Shown here: positions 26,167 to 35,610 of the stretch, piece by piece | Position numbering within the stretch: the first letter of the stretch is position 1 | Layout of the letters: every line of letters starts with the position of its first letter | NCBI RefSeq assembly: GCF_014639535.1 | Contig: NZ_BMGA01000005.1 | Location: 11,455 to 75,454 of the forward strand | Length of the DNA: 64,000 nucleotides | Source of the DNA: Flavobacterium palustre | GTDB taxonomy: Bacteria; Bacteroidota; Bacteroidia; Flavobacteriales; Flavobacteriaceae | Direction of reading: 5' to 3' | Notes under the pieces: generated by a model | What the model saw: the letters and a program-made list of their open reading frames with translations, nothing else | Database searches by the model: none | Told to the model about the DNA's origin: nothing | Made by a program: the position numbers and the translations under genes

Positions 26167-27162
26167 TTGAAAACAAGAATTGCCATCAATGGTTTTGGTC
26201 GAATTGGCCGAAATCTGTTTCGACTACTTTTAAATCATCCTGAAATAGAAGTGGTTGCCATCAATGATATTGCCGATACTCAAACCATGGCACATTTGAT
26301 AAAATACGATAGCATTCACGGTGTTTTGCCTCAAACAGTCATTGCTGACGAAAAAGGCTTTTCTATTGAAGGAACGCATTTTTTATTTTTCCACGAAAAA
26401 AACATTTCAAATCTAAACTGGAAAGATCTAAACATTGATTTTGTTATTGAATCCACAGGGAAATACAAAACACACGAAGATTTAAACAAACACATTATTG
26501 CGGGTGCAAAAAAAGTAATTCTTTCGGCACCTTCAGAAGTTGACACTATCAAAACAGTGGTTTTGGGTGTTAACCAACATATTTTGGACGGTACTGAAAA
26601 AATTATTTCAAATGCGAGTTGTACGACTAACAATGCCGCTCCAATGATTAAAATAATCGATGAACTTTGCGGAATTGAGCAGGCATACATCACTACCATT
26701 CACTCTTTTACAACCGATCAAAGTTTGCACGACCAGCCACACAAGGACTTAAGAAGAGCCCGTGGAGCCAGTCAATCCATTGTCCCTACAACAACCGGAG
26801 CTGCTAAAGCATTGACAAAAATTTTCCCTATCTTAGAGGGCAAAATTGGCGGATGTGGTATTCGTGTTCCTGTTCCGGACGGCTCATTGACTGATATTAC
26901 TTTTAATGTAAAAAAAGCGGTATCAATACAAGAAATCAACGAAGCATTTAAACAGGCTTCGCTAAATGAACTAAAAGGAATTCTGGATTACACAGAAGAT
27001 CCAATTGTATCAGTAGATATTTTAGGAAATAAAAACTCCTGTTTATTTGATGCGCAACTTACTTCGGTTATTGATAAAATGGTAAAAGTAGTAGGCTGGT
27101 ATGACAATGAAATTGGATATTCATCGCGTTTGATCGATTTAATACTTTTGACAAAAAACTAA
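26167..27162 (+). CDS. gap: Glyceraldehyde-3-phosphate dehydrogenase
   Basis: GAPDH of 331 residues, oxidising glyceraldehyde 3-phosphate to 1,3-bisphosphoglycerate. Rossmann motif NGFGRIGRN is at 8-16 and Asp34 suggests NAD preference. The catalytic cysteine is C152 in SNASCTTNNAAP, and WYDNEIGYSSRL near 309-320 is conserved. The start codon is TTG; no in-frame ATG gives the expected N-terminus. It may be one of several gap paralogues. It is closely followed by the hybrid kinase gene. Confidence 0.93.
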   Translation: MKTRIAINGFGRIGRNLFRLLLNHPEIEVVAINDIADTQTMAHLIKYDSIHGVLPQTVIADEKGFSIEGTHFLFFHEKNISNLNWKDLNIDFVIESTGKYKTHEDLNKHIIAGAKKVILSAPSEVDTIKTVVLGVNQHILDGTEKIISNASCTTNNAAPMIKIIDELCGIEQAYITTIHSFTTDQSLHDQPHKDLRRARGASQSIVPTTTGAAKALTKIFPILEGKIGGCGIRVPVPDGSLTDITFNVKKAVSIQEINEAFKQASLNELKGILDYTEDPIVSVDILGNKNSCLFDAQLTSVIDKMVKVVGWYDNEIGYSSRLIDLILLTKN

Positions 27163-27170
27163 TGTACTGA

Positions 27171-29354
27171 ATGAAATTACAAATCAAATTCTACCTGATT
27201 TTCGTTATTTTATTTAATTCACTTCTGTATTCTCAAAATGGAGAAACAGACAGTATTAGCTATTACAATAGTTTAGCCTATACCAATATTAAAACAAACA
27301 ACTACAAGGACGTTTTTTTATACACTCAAAAAGCAATTAATTACGCTCAGGAACATTCAAAAACTAAAGAGGAAGCCATACAACTTGCCAAATTAGGTCA
27401 TCTGTACTACAGTTTGGAAAAATATGTCGATGCTATTGATAAACTCACTGAAAGTATTCAGCTTTTTAAAACCCTAAGCCCATCGCCCGAATATGCTCAG
27501 GCTAATTATTATCTGGCACTGGCTTACATTAAAAACAATAATTTTAAAGCAGCTAAAACCTATAACGAGAAGACCATTGCGTTATCAAAAGCTTTACAAA
27601 TTAAAGACAATGATCATTTAATCAATCTTCAAAAGGCGATTATATACAGAGCTACCCAAAAACAGGTCATTGCCGCCGCTATACTCAATAGTATTATTTC
27701 CAAGCCGGATAAACCCGAAATTTTAGACACTAAGGCCGAAGCTTTGTACCAAATGGGATTAATTGAAGCCGAAAACAATCGAAATAATCTGGCTTTAAAT
27801 TATTTCAACAAAGCCTTAGACTTAAATGCTAAAAATCAAAACTTAACACAAAAATCAAACATTCTTCTTGCCATAAGTCTTGTTTATGATAAAATGCTGG
27901 ACAAAAGCAATGCTTATTCTTTTTTAAAATTACATCTGAATTTAAAAGAAAGTATCGCCATTTCTAATAATGAAAAATTAGGAATTAACGACTACGAAAC
28001 TTTCAAAGAAAACCAAAGAAAACACCATTTGGCACTTATTGCCAAAAAGAAAAAAGAACAGGAAAAAACCGAAAGATTCTCCCGATTAATCAATTATCTC
28101 TCTATTGCATTAATCGCTATTTTATCCATGCTAAGTTTTTCTTTATATCGAAATAATATCATTCGAAAAAAATCAAATCTTTTATTAAAAGAAAAAAACA
28201 ACGAACTGATAAAAGCCAAAGAAAAAGCCGAAAAAGCATCCAATGCAAGAGCCGATTTCTTATCGACAGTAAGTCATGAATTAAGAACACCGCTCAATGC
28301 AATTAACGGAATTACGCATCTTTTATTAGAAGAAAAACCTAAAAAATCACAGTTACACTACCTGAATTCCTTACAGTATTCCGGGAATTACCTCACTGCT
28401 TTTATTAATGATATTTTAGAAATCAATAAAATAGATTCGAATAAAGTCGAATTAGAACACATCAATTTTAATTTGAAACAATTACTGGAAGACATTAAAA
28501 ACTCTTTAATAGAAGTTGCTACAAAAAATAAAAATGCCTTCATACTGGACATCGACCCTAAGATTCCTAATCATTTAATGGGAGACCCTATCAAACTGTC
28601 TCAAATTTTTATGAATTTAATCAATAACGCACTTAAATTCACTAAAAACGGAAAAGTATCTATTGTGGCCAAATTACAGGAATTACAAGAACAAACCGCC
28701 ATGGTCCATTTTGAAATAATTGATACCGGAATTGGGATTCCTCCTGAAAAACTGGACAGTGTTTTTGAAAGTTTTTCTCAAGGTTCAATTGAAATTAACC
28801 GAAAATACGGCGGAACAGGTCTGGGTTTAACTATTGTGAAAAAACTTTTAAACTTATTAGGCAGTGACATTCAACTGGAAAGCCAGCTGGGAGAAGGTTC
28901 TTGTTTTTCATTCGAATTAGCCTTAGCTGTAAACAATAATTTCACGGCAATTGAGCCCAAAAAAGAAATCAGTTTTGATTTATCCAAAATAAAAGGCAAG
29001 AACATTTTAGTGGTGGAAGACAATGCCATCAACCAAATGATTACCAAAAAAATGCTCGAAAACAAGGAAATTCTTTGCGAAGTAATTGACAATGGCGAAG
29101 ACGCAATTAAAGCTCTAAAAAGCAACAACTACGATTTAGTTCTTATGGACGTGCATTTACCCGGAATAAACGGAACTATTGCTACTCAGGAAATCAGAAA
29201 ATTCAATTCGGCAACACCTATTATTGCCATGACGGCTATTTCGTTGAATGAAAACAGAGAAATGCTGCTTTCTTTTGGAATGAACGACGTGATAACCAAA
29301 CCTTTTATTCCTAAAGACTTTTACAATCTCTTGTCTAAATACCTCGAAAACTAA
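27171..29354 (+). CDS. TPR-containing hybrid sensor histidine kinase/response regulator
   Basis: A 727-residue hybrid kinase. A signal peptide ends near LLYSQ. Tetratricopeptide repeats (about 30-270) lie in the periplasm, followed by a membrane helix (about 303-323) and a coiled coil. HisKA has STVSHELRTPLNA. The ATPase has NNALKFTKNGK, DTGIGIPPEKLD and GGTGLGLTI. A C-terminal receiver has VVEDNAINQ and the phosphoacceptor in LVLMDVHLPGING. No separate DNA-binding output domain is present, so a partner must carry the signal on. It starts 8 bases after gap and converges with the PNP gene. Confidence 0.92.
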   Translation: MKLQIKFYLIFVILFNSLLYSQNGETDSISYYNSLAYTNIKTNNYKDVFLYTQKAINYAQEHSKTKEEAIQLAKLGHLYYSLEKYVDAIDKLTESIQLFKTLSPSPEYAQANYYLALAYIKNNNFKAAKTYNEKTIALSKALQIKDNDHLINLQKAIIYRATQKQVIAAAILNSIISKPDKPEILDTKAEALYQMGLIEAENNRNNLALNYFNKALDLNAKNQNLTQKSNILLAISLVYDKMLDKSNAYSFLKLHLNLKESIAISNNEKLGINDYETFKENQRKHHLALIAKKKKEQEKTERFSRLINYLSIALIAILSMLSFSLYRNNIIRKKSNLLLKEKNNELIKAKEKAEKASNARADFLSTVSHELRTPLNAINGITHLLLEEKPKKSQLHYLNSLQYSGNYLTAFINDILEINKIDSNKVELEHINFNLKQLLEDIKNSLIEVATKNKNAFILDIDPKIPNHLMGDPIKLSQIFMNLINNALKFTKNGKVSIVAKLQELQEQTAMVHFEIIDTGIGIPPEKLDSVFESFSQGSIEINRKYGGTGLGLTIVKKLLNLLGSDIQLESQLGEGSCFSFELALAVNNNFTAIEPKKEISFDLSKIKGKNILVVEDNAINQMITKKMLENKEILCEVIDNGEDAIKALKSNNYDLVLMDVHLPGINGTIATQEIRKFNSATPIIAMTAISLNENREMLLSFGMNDVITKPFIPKDFYNLLSKYLEN

Positions 29355-30163
29355 TACGCTAAAATCAGTTCTTTAATTAATTTTCGAACTTTCGGTTCGG
29401 CATTTCGGGCAGCTTCCAAAACCTCATCGTGCGAAATTGTTTCAATGCTGTTTTCATCACCCATATCAGTAATAACTGAAATCCCAAAAGTCTCTAAATC
29501 CATGTGTCGCGCCACAATAACTTCAGGAACTGTTGACATACCAACGCAATCAGCGCCCAGAATTTTCACCATTTTATATTCAGCCAAAGTTTCAAATGTA
29601 GGTCCCTGCAAGCCCAAATAAATACCGTCTTTGACTTCAATACTATTCCTTATCGCTATTTCTTTTACCCGAGCAATCATCTTTTTCGAATAAGGCTCAC
29701 TCATATTGACAAATCTTGGACCAAAACGTTCATCATTTTTTCCGCGCAAAGGATGTTCGGGAACCAAATTAATATGATCGTTGATTAATACAATATCACC
29801 TACTTTATAGTTTGGATTCACTCCTCCGGAAGCATTAGAAACAATCAATTTCTGAACACCTAAATATTTCATTACACGCACCGGAAAAGTCACTTCCTGC
29901 ATCGAATAACCTTCATAATAATGAAAACGTCCTTGCATAGCCACTATTTTTTTACCTCCAATAGTACCAAAAACCAAAGCACCTTCATGTCCCTGAACTG
30001 TGGAAACCGGAAAATTAGGAATTTCGGCATAAGGCAAAGAATATTCTATTTGAATATCAGCGGTAAAATTTCCTAATCCTGAACCTAAAATCACGCCGTA
30101 TTCCGGAGTAAAATTGGTTTTCGCTTTTATAAAACTAACTGTTTCCTGTACTAGCTCCCACAT
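29351..30163 (-). CDS. Purine nucleoside phosphorylase (trimeric type)
   Basis: A 270-residue PNP that cleaves purine nucleosides with phosphate. Family features are GVILGSGLGNF near 23-33, VQGHEGALVFG near 54-64, GRFHYYEGY near 76-84, SNASGGVNPNYKVGDIVLINDHI near 107-129, and GMSTVPEVIVARH near 208-220. It overlaps lpxK by 29 bases on the same strand and ends in a 4-base overlap with the convergent kinase gene. Confidence 0.93.
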   Translation of the reverse strand: MWELVQETVSFIKAKTNFTPEYGVILGSGLGNFTADIQIEYSLPYAEIPNFPVSTVQGHEGALVFGTIGGKKIVAMQGRFHYYEGYSMQEVTFPVRVMKYLGVQKLIVSNASGGVNPNYKVGDIVLINDHINLVPEHPLRGKNDERFGPRFVNMSEPYSKKMIARVKEIAIRNSIEVKDGIYLGLQGPTFETLAEYKMVKILGADCVGMSTVPEVIVARHMDLETFGISVITDMGDENSIETISHDEVLEAARNAEPKVRKLIKELILAY

Positions 30164-31160
30164 ATTTTTTTATTGTTTTATCAAATTGATTTGCTCCTGA
30201 AAGAAATGAACTCTGTATGGGTAAGTAAAAAAGTTGCTCTTCCGGCAAACTTCCTTTCAATCTTACATAATCTTTTTCGGTAGTAATAATAATGGATTCC
30301 TGGGCTTTGATAATAATTTCCTGAATATCATTTTCTGAAAAATGATGATGATCCGGAAAAGTTAAACAAACATCATTTGTATTTTTCAAATAAGAAAAGA
30401 AAGGTTCCGGCTTAGCTATTCCTGCTAAAAGCAGTTTTTGTTCTTCCTTGATTTCGCTTAACTCAATTTTGTTATTTTCTGAATAAATACAGTCATCATA
30501 AGCTATATAACTAAAATACAACTGCTGATTTTCGGCTAATTTTAATTTATTTTTTATCAAAAGTTGCTCAGCTCCTGAAAGACCTGGCGGACATTTAGTA
30601 ACCACCACCACATCAGCTCTTTGAGCTCCGCTTCTGCTTTCTCTCAAATTTCCCGTTGGCAACATAAAATCATCGGCATAGATATCGCCATAAGCGGTCA
30701 GTAAAATATAAAATCCCGCTTTTACTTTTCGATGCTGGTACGCATCATCCAGCAAAATCACTTCTGGTTTTGGATTTTTAGAAAGCAATTGTTCGATTCC
30801 ATTCTTTCTATTGGCATCAACGGCAACCTGAATATTTGGGAATTTTTGAAAAAACTGAAAAGGTTCATCGCCTAAAATTTCGGCATTCACATTGGCATCA
30901 GCCAAAACAAAACCTTCTGATTTTCTTTTATAACCACGACTTAGAGTAGCTACTCTGTATTTTGTAGAAAGCAAACGAATTAAATATTCAATCTGAGGGG
31001 TTTTTCCTGTTCCTCCTACCGATAAATTTCCAACCGCAATTATTGGTAAATCAAAAGCATAGGATTTTAAAATTCCTTTATCAAAAAGAAAATTCCGGAT
31101 GGCAGTTACCAATCCATATAAAATAGCAAAAGGAAAAAGTATTTTTCGAAGTAAATTCAT
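30135..31160 (-). CDS. lpxK: Tetraacyldisaccharide 4'-kinase
   Basis: LpxK of 341 residues, which phosphorylates the 4' position of the lipid A disaccharide at the inner membrane. A membrane-associated N-terminal helix (about 5-22) precedes the P-loop GNLSVGGTGKT (44-54). LSRGYKR and GDEPF are near 75 and 98. The catalytic LLDDAYQHRKV is near 136-146. The C-terminal TTEKDYVRL is also typical. It overlaps the PNP gene, which suggests co-transcription. Confidence 0.95.
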   Translation of the reverse strand: MNLLRKILFPFAILYGLVTAIRNFLFDKGILKSYAFDLPIIAVGNLSVGGTGKTPQIEYLIRLLSTKYRVATLSRGYKRKSEGFVLADANVNAEILGDEPFQFFQKFPNIQVAVDANRKNGIEQLLSKNPKPEVILLDDAYQHRKVKAGFYILLTAYGDIYADDFMLPTGNLRESRSGAQRADVVVVTKCPPGLSGAEQLLIKNKLKLAENQQLYFSYIAYDDCIYSENNKIELSEIKEEQKLLLAGIAKPEPFFSYLKNTNDVCLTFPDHHHFSENDIQEIIIKAQESIIITTEKDYVRLKGSLPEEQLFYLPIQSSFLSGANQFDKTIKKYVGASTGNS

Positions 31161-31164
31161 AAAA

Positions 31165-31172
31165 CAAATATA
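31165..31172 (-). promoter_or_regulatory. Predicted promoter of lpxK-PNP
   Basis: TATATTTG on the minus strand is only 4 bases before the lpxK start codon, so transcription would start at or inside the start codon region; a leaderless transcript is possible. Confidence 0.4.
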
Positions 31173-31236
31173 AAAAGATAAGCCACCAATACACTAATTA
31201 AATTCTCTGATTTTTTTTAAAACCCTACTTTATCCC

Positions 31237-31244
31237 TATATTTG
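31237..31244 (+). promoter_or_regulatory. Predicted promoter of the Nif3-like gene
   Basis: TATATTTG matches TAnnTTTG and lies 105 bases before the start codon, implying a longer 5' leader than most genes here. Confidence 0.4.
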
Positions 31245-31349
31245 GATGTATTAATCTTAAAAACACCCATTGAATATAATTCGTTTTTGATAATTATATC
31301 TCAATTATTCTGCTTAACATTTGTCTATTAGCGGCTAAAAATAAAAATC

Positions 31350-32444
31350 ATGAAAATAAAAGAAATTCTTTCTGTCCTCGAAGAAATGGCTCCACTGGCT
31401 TATGCTGAGGATTTTGACAATGTCGGTTTATTAGTTGGCGACCAAAACACCGAAGCCACTGGCGTTTTAGTATGTCATGATGCTTTAGAAAATGTTATTG
31501 AAGAAGCCATTGACAAGAATTGCAATTTGGTAGTTTGCTTCCATCCTATTTTATTTTCGGGTTTAAAGAAAATAACAGGCAAAAATTATGTGGAACGTTC
31601 GATACTCAAAGCTATCAAAAACGACATTGCCATTTATGCCGTGCACACTGCCCTGGACAATCATAAAGAAGGAGTGAACAAAATATTTTGTGATGCACTG
31701 GGACTAACAAAAACCAGAGTATTGATTCCGAAACCGAATTTCATTCGAAAATTAGTTACCTATACCATTCCTGAAAATGCCGAAAAACTACGCAACGCCT
31801 TATTTGATGCAGGAGCAGGAAAAATAGGTAATTATGAAGATTGCAGTTTCAATTCTAAAGGAATCGGAACTTATATGGGTAACGAAGACAGTAATCCCGA
31901 AATAGGAGAACGCTTTGAATTTGTTGAGAATGAAGAAATCAAAATCGAAGTTACTTTCGAAAAATATTTGGAATCCAAAATCCTAAAAGCCCTTTTCAAA
32001 AATCATGTATATGAAGAAGTGGCTTATGAAATTTACGATTTGCAAAATACACATCAAAATATTGGTTTAGGAATGATTGGCGAATTGGAAAATCCGATGG
32101 ATGAAAAAAACTTTTTAGCAATGGTAAAAGATAAAATGCAGGCCGACGGCATTCGTCATTCTGCTTTTTTAGGGAAATCCATCAAAAAAGTTGCTGTATT
32201 GGGAGGTTCAGGCAGTTTTGCTATAAAAAATGCCATTCAGGCCGGAGCTGACGCTTTTTTGACTGCCGATTTAAAGTATCATCAGTTTTATGAAGCCGAA
32301 AACAGCTTACTTTTAGCCGATATTGGACATTTTGAGAGTGAACGCTATACAAAAAATTATATTGTTGATTTTCTTAGGAAAAAAATCCTTAATTTTGCCA
32401 TCATTTTATCAGAAGAAAATACAAATCCAGTTAAGTACTTATAG
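31350..32444 (+). CDS. Nif3-like dinuclear metal centre protein
   Basis: A 364-residue member of the Nif3/YbgI/YqfO family, which forms a hexameric ring with a dinuclear metal site. Metal-ligand segments are VVCFHPILFSG near 62-72, VHTALDNHKEGVN near 98-110 and the C-terminal ADIGHFESE near 326-334. An inserted PII-like domain (about 130-230) is typical of the long YqfO form. The cellular function is not settled, though NIF3 proteins have been linked to GTP cyclohydrolase-like folds. It is followed by the next gene after 3 bases. Confidence 0.93.
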   Translation: MKIKEILSVLEEMAPLAYAEDFDNVGLLVGDQNTEATGVLVCHDALENVIEEAIDKNCNLVVCFHPILFSGLKKITGKNYVERSILKAIKNDIAIYAVHTALDNHKEGVNKIFCDALGLTKTRVLIPKPNFIRKLVTYTIPENAEKLRNALFDAGAGKIGNYEDCSFNSKGIGTYMGNEDSNPEIGERFEFVENEEIKIEVTFEKYLESKILKALFKNHVYEEVAYEIYDLQNTHQNIGLGMIGELENPMDEKNFLAMVKDKMQADGIRHSAFLGKSIKKVAVLGGSGSFAIKNAIQAGADAFLTADLKYHQFYEAENSLLLADIGHFESERYTKNYIVDFLRKKILNFAIILSEENTNPVKYL

Positions 32445-32447
32445 AAT

Positions 32448-33227
32448 ATGACTAATACGAAAGAACTAAGTGTTGAGGACAAGTTAAGAGCCATCTACGA
32501 TTTACAATTAATTGACTCTAGAATTGACGAAATTAGAAACGTGAGAGGGGAACTTCCTCTTGAAGTGGAAGATTTAGAAGATGAAGTTGCTGGTTTAAGC
32601 ACACGTTCTGAAAAACTGAAAGCTGAGCTTGAAGTAATCGAAGAGCAAATTAAAGCAAAAAAGAATAGTATTGATGAGCACAAAGAGACCATCAAAAAAT
32701 ATACTAAACAACAAGAAAGCGTTCGTAATAACCGTGAATTCAACTCTTTAACTAAAGAAATTGAATTCCAGGAACTTGAAATTCAATTAGCCGAAAAACA
32801 GGTGAAAGAAATGAAGGCTTCTATCGAACACAAGAAAGAGATTATTGCTCAATCTAAAGAAAAATTAGAGTTAAAATCAAATCACTTAAAGCATAAAAAA
32901 TTAGAGTTAAACGACATCATGGCAGAAACTGCTAAGGAAGAAGAATTTTTAACTCAAAAATCGGCTGAATTTCAAGATCAAATTGAAGAAAGATTATTAG
33001 CCGCTTACCACCGAATTCGTTCTAGTGTACGCAATGGTTTAGCTGTTGTTTCTATTGAAAGAGGTGCTTCTGCCGGATCATTCTTTACAATTCCACCTCA
33101 AACTCAGGTTGAAATTGCTTCCAGAAAAAAAATCATTATTGATGAGCATTCAGGAAGAATTTTGGTTGACAGCAGCTTAGCTGAAGAAGAAAAAGAAAAA
33201 ATGGAAAACTTGTTTGCAAGTATCTAA
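32448..33227 (+). CDS. Coiled-coil protein with a degenerate C4-type zinc ribbon
   Basis: A 259-residue protein of the coiled-coil plus C-terminal zinc-ribbon family that sits beside Nif3-like genes. A long charged coiled coil covers about 30-170. The C-terminal region keeps the ribbon framework (IPPQTQVEIASRKKII and SGRILVD), but the cysteines expected in the two CxxC knuckles are absent: the first reads SAGS and the second DEHS. Thus metal binding is probably lost. The family may act in nucleic-acid or nucleotide metabolism, but this is uncertain. A terminator follows. Confidence 0.85.
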   Translation: MTNTKELSVEDKLRAIYDLQLIDSRIDEIRNVRGELPLEVEDLEDEVAGLSTRSEKLKAELEVIEEQIKAKKNSIDEHKETIKKYTKQQESVRNNREFNSLTKEIEFQELEIQLAEKQVKEMKASIEHKKEIIAQSKEKLELKSNHLKHKKLELNDIMAETAKEEEFLTQKSAEFQDQIEERLLAAYHRIRSSVRNGLAVVSIERGASAGSFFTIPPQTQVEIASRKKIIIDEHSGRILVDSSLAEEEKEKMENLFASI

Positions 33228-33234
33228 ATAACAA

Positions 33235-33268
33235 AAATCCCGTCTCAATAAAGTGACGGGATTTTTTT
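33235..33268 (+). terminator. Terminator of the Nif3/zinc-ribbon operon
   Basis: AAATCCCGTC (33,235) / GACGGGATTT (33,255) followed by a T run. It separates this operon from the convergent lipoprotein gene. Confidence 0.85.
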
Positions 33269-33291
33269 TGCATTCAAAAAATTGATATTAA

Positions 33292-33942
33292 TTAATTCAA
33301 AACAACAGTATGTAACTTTTGCATACGTTCTTTTGAATTTGCCTTTTTAGCTGTAAATTCAGTACTGTTGTATTGTTCAACACTACCATTATATTCCATA
33401 GAAAAATCAACATTCTCCTGAGTTGATGTTAACTTACCATTAGCATAATTACTTGCTGTACCTTTACCCGAGAAATTCACTTTGTACGTTTTAGCATTTT
33501 CAGTTACAGTAAAAACCCCTGCTGTGGGCTGAATACTAATACCATTGGCAACCATTAAACCTTTATCGGTAGAAGTAATGTTTACTCCCAATAAAGATTC
33601 TCCCCATTGGGTAAAAGTATTAGCAGTTGAAGCAGAATAATCCCCGAGGCTGTAATCTCCTTTGGCCAATTTCTTCTCTTGGGAAGAAAACAATTCAAAA
33701 TAAACTACAGCAGCAGCATTGCTGTTTCCTGAAAGCGTTTCGGAACGGGCTGAAAAATCGATATTATAGGAATTCCCTTTTTTGCCATAATTTTCTAAAT
33801 AAGCCTGAGACAAAGTAACGGTTTGATCTCCTATTTTAAGAAAACCCTGATTACCGGTGTTTTGATTATTAACTTCTTCATTAGAACATGAAATGAATAA
33901 ACTAACAAAAACCAGCGAAAATAATTTGATTATAGTTTTCAT
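33292..33942 (-). CDS. Lipoprotein of unknown function
   Basis: A 216-residue lipoprotein with signal peptide and lipobox (LFISC, Cys near 19). The mature protein is Ser/Thr/Asn-rich with a predicted beta structure (VTLSQAYLENYGKKG, KVNFSGKGTASNYANGKLTS) resembling small outer-membrane-associated lipoproteins. I do not recognise a family. It lies beside the remnants of a polysaccharide-degradation locus but shows no carbohydrate-binding signature. Confidence 0.75.
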   Translation of the reverse strand: MKTIIKLFSLVFVSLFISCSNEEVNNQNTGNQGFLKIGDQTVTLSQAYLENYGKKGNSYNIDFSARSETLSGNSNAAAVVYFELFSSQEKKLAKGDYSLGDYSASTANTFTQWGESLLGVNITSTDKGLMVANGISIQPTAGVFTVTENAKTYKVNFSGKGTASNYANGKLTSTQENVDFSMEYNGSVEQYNSTEFTAKKANSKERMQKLHTVVLN

Positions 33943-34117
33943 ATATGTAAATTTTATTTTTTAGCGGTCATATATGGTATCGCCTTTTTATTTATCTGTG
34001 TTTGCTTACGCAAACTTGTTGTTAATGGCGATTTCATAATTATTATGTTTTTTATACTGTTTAGTTTGTAAATAGCAGGAGGCAAAGCCTATGAGTTTTA
34101 CCTCCCTTACTTACAAC

Positions 34118-35610
34118 TTATTTAATAATAATTTTGGTAGTCAAACCGGATTTTGCACTTTGAATCATATAATATCCAGCAGGTAAATCACTTACCGAAA
34201 TCTCTGTCTCCAGACTGCTGGTATTAACTTGTTTCACGACAACTCCTGTTACCGAGACAATATTCACCGTATCATTTTCAACCGATGATTTTAAAGTCAC
34301 ACTATGTTTAGCAACCGATGGATAAGCATAAAACGCCTCTAATTTTTTCCAACGTGCATAAACCGAAGTATTTTGCGATTGCGCAGTACTAAATCCGGTA
34401 ATTTCATCTGAATATGCCGCATCCGAATACCATCCCATAAATCGATAACCTCTGCATTGTGGTTCCAATAACTGATAAGCTGTACCAATAGTTACTGTTT
34501 TTGCATTAGGATTGATTACTAATTTAGGTAAGTTGAGATATGAAATGGTGTAGGTTGTAGGTGAAGTTACAATTGGATTATTTGGATTCAAACTATTAGA
34601 AGTTTCCCAACTATCAGGCATTCCATCACCGTCAGTATCAACAGGAGCATCAGCTGTAGGCAAAACTGGCCATCCACCCGCCGCCGCCGGTGTATCAATA
34701 TATCCATTAGTACTTCCGTTACCTCCATTCATAATCGTTGCACCACCAGAACGGGTATCATCAACAGCACGTTTATCAACGGCATCTCTATACAAACTGG
34801 CTCCTACATAATCTAAAACCAGTTCATAGGCTTTTGTGGCACTGTGAGTAGTAATTTCTCCCGGTGCGTGCGGTGCATTAATTCGCATTGCTAATTTATC
34901 AGCATCACTCACCGGAAGCTGGCTACCATGAAACTGATTGTAAACACCATAAGTCCAGTTATCCTGAGTAGCACGAGTCGATCCGTTAACAAAATTGCCA
35001 TCAACAAAGAATTTACCCCAAATTCCGCAAAGAGGATGTGTTGGATCTAAATTCCTACCCGTAGATAAAATACGTTCTTTTGTAGAATTAGAGGTTCCGG
35101 GCCCCGGTTTCCAATAATTATTTACCAAATTCACATTCATAGCATCTCCGCCGTAACAGCTGTTACCACCCCAATTATAAATAACATTATTACGAATATC
35201 CAATAAACCTTCCAATGGTACTGTACGTGCAGCATATTCACCTAATCTTGGGTTCCTGCTGTCGTGATGTGCTATTAAATTATGATGGAATGAAGCTTTC
35301 AATCCGCCCCAAATACCCCCATAACCATGAGCTCCTTTGTCGTGAACCGAATTTCTAAGACTTTCAGAAATCACACACCATTGCATAGTGAAATTTCTAT
35401 TTTCATAAAAGGAAGCACATTCATCAGTTGACCAGCTCATAGAACAGTGATCAATTATAATATTTTGTTAAAAACGAGCTCCTAAGGCATCATCTTCCAC
35501 ATTATGTCTGTCTCCCATTCTGAAACGTAAATAACGCAGAATTACATTATTTCCTCTTATCTTAACCTGATAATCTCTTAAACAAATTCCTCCACCATCC
35601 GCGTTTTCGT
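34118..35610 (-). pseudogene. Pectate lyase (PL1-like) with type IX sorting domain, truncated and interrupted
   Basis: A remnant of a secreted pectate lyase. The remaining catalytic region includes GGGICLRDYQVKIRGNN, RFRMGDRHNVEDDALGARF, an in-frame TAA at 35,468-35,470, then IIIDHCSMSWSTDE and SRNPRLGEYAA. The C-terminal region has a calcium-binding-like DTDGDGMPDSWE, an InlB/Listeria-Bacteroides-type repeat (GYRFMGWYSDAA...YARW) and a type IX secretion sorting domain ending TTKIIIK. The 5' end is missing at the junction near 35,610, so there is neither signal peptide nor full catalytic domain. The stop lies in the same reading frame on both sides, so it is a nonsense change rather than a frameshift. 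Confidence 0.88.

Noticed and set aside
29351-30163. Misannotated start of the purine nucleoside phosphorylase because of its 29-base overlap with lpxK
   Set aside because: The next in-frame methionine would remove the conserved glycine-rich segment, so the overlap is accepted.
34118-35440. Intact pectate lyase starting at MSWSTDE
   Set aside because: The frame continues upstream through an in-frame TAA into further pectate lyase sequence, and there is no signal peptide, so this start is not genuine.
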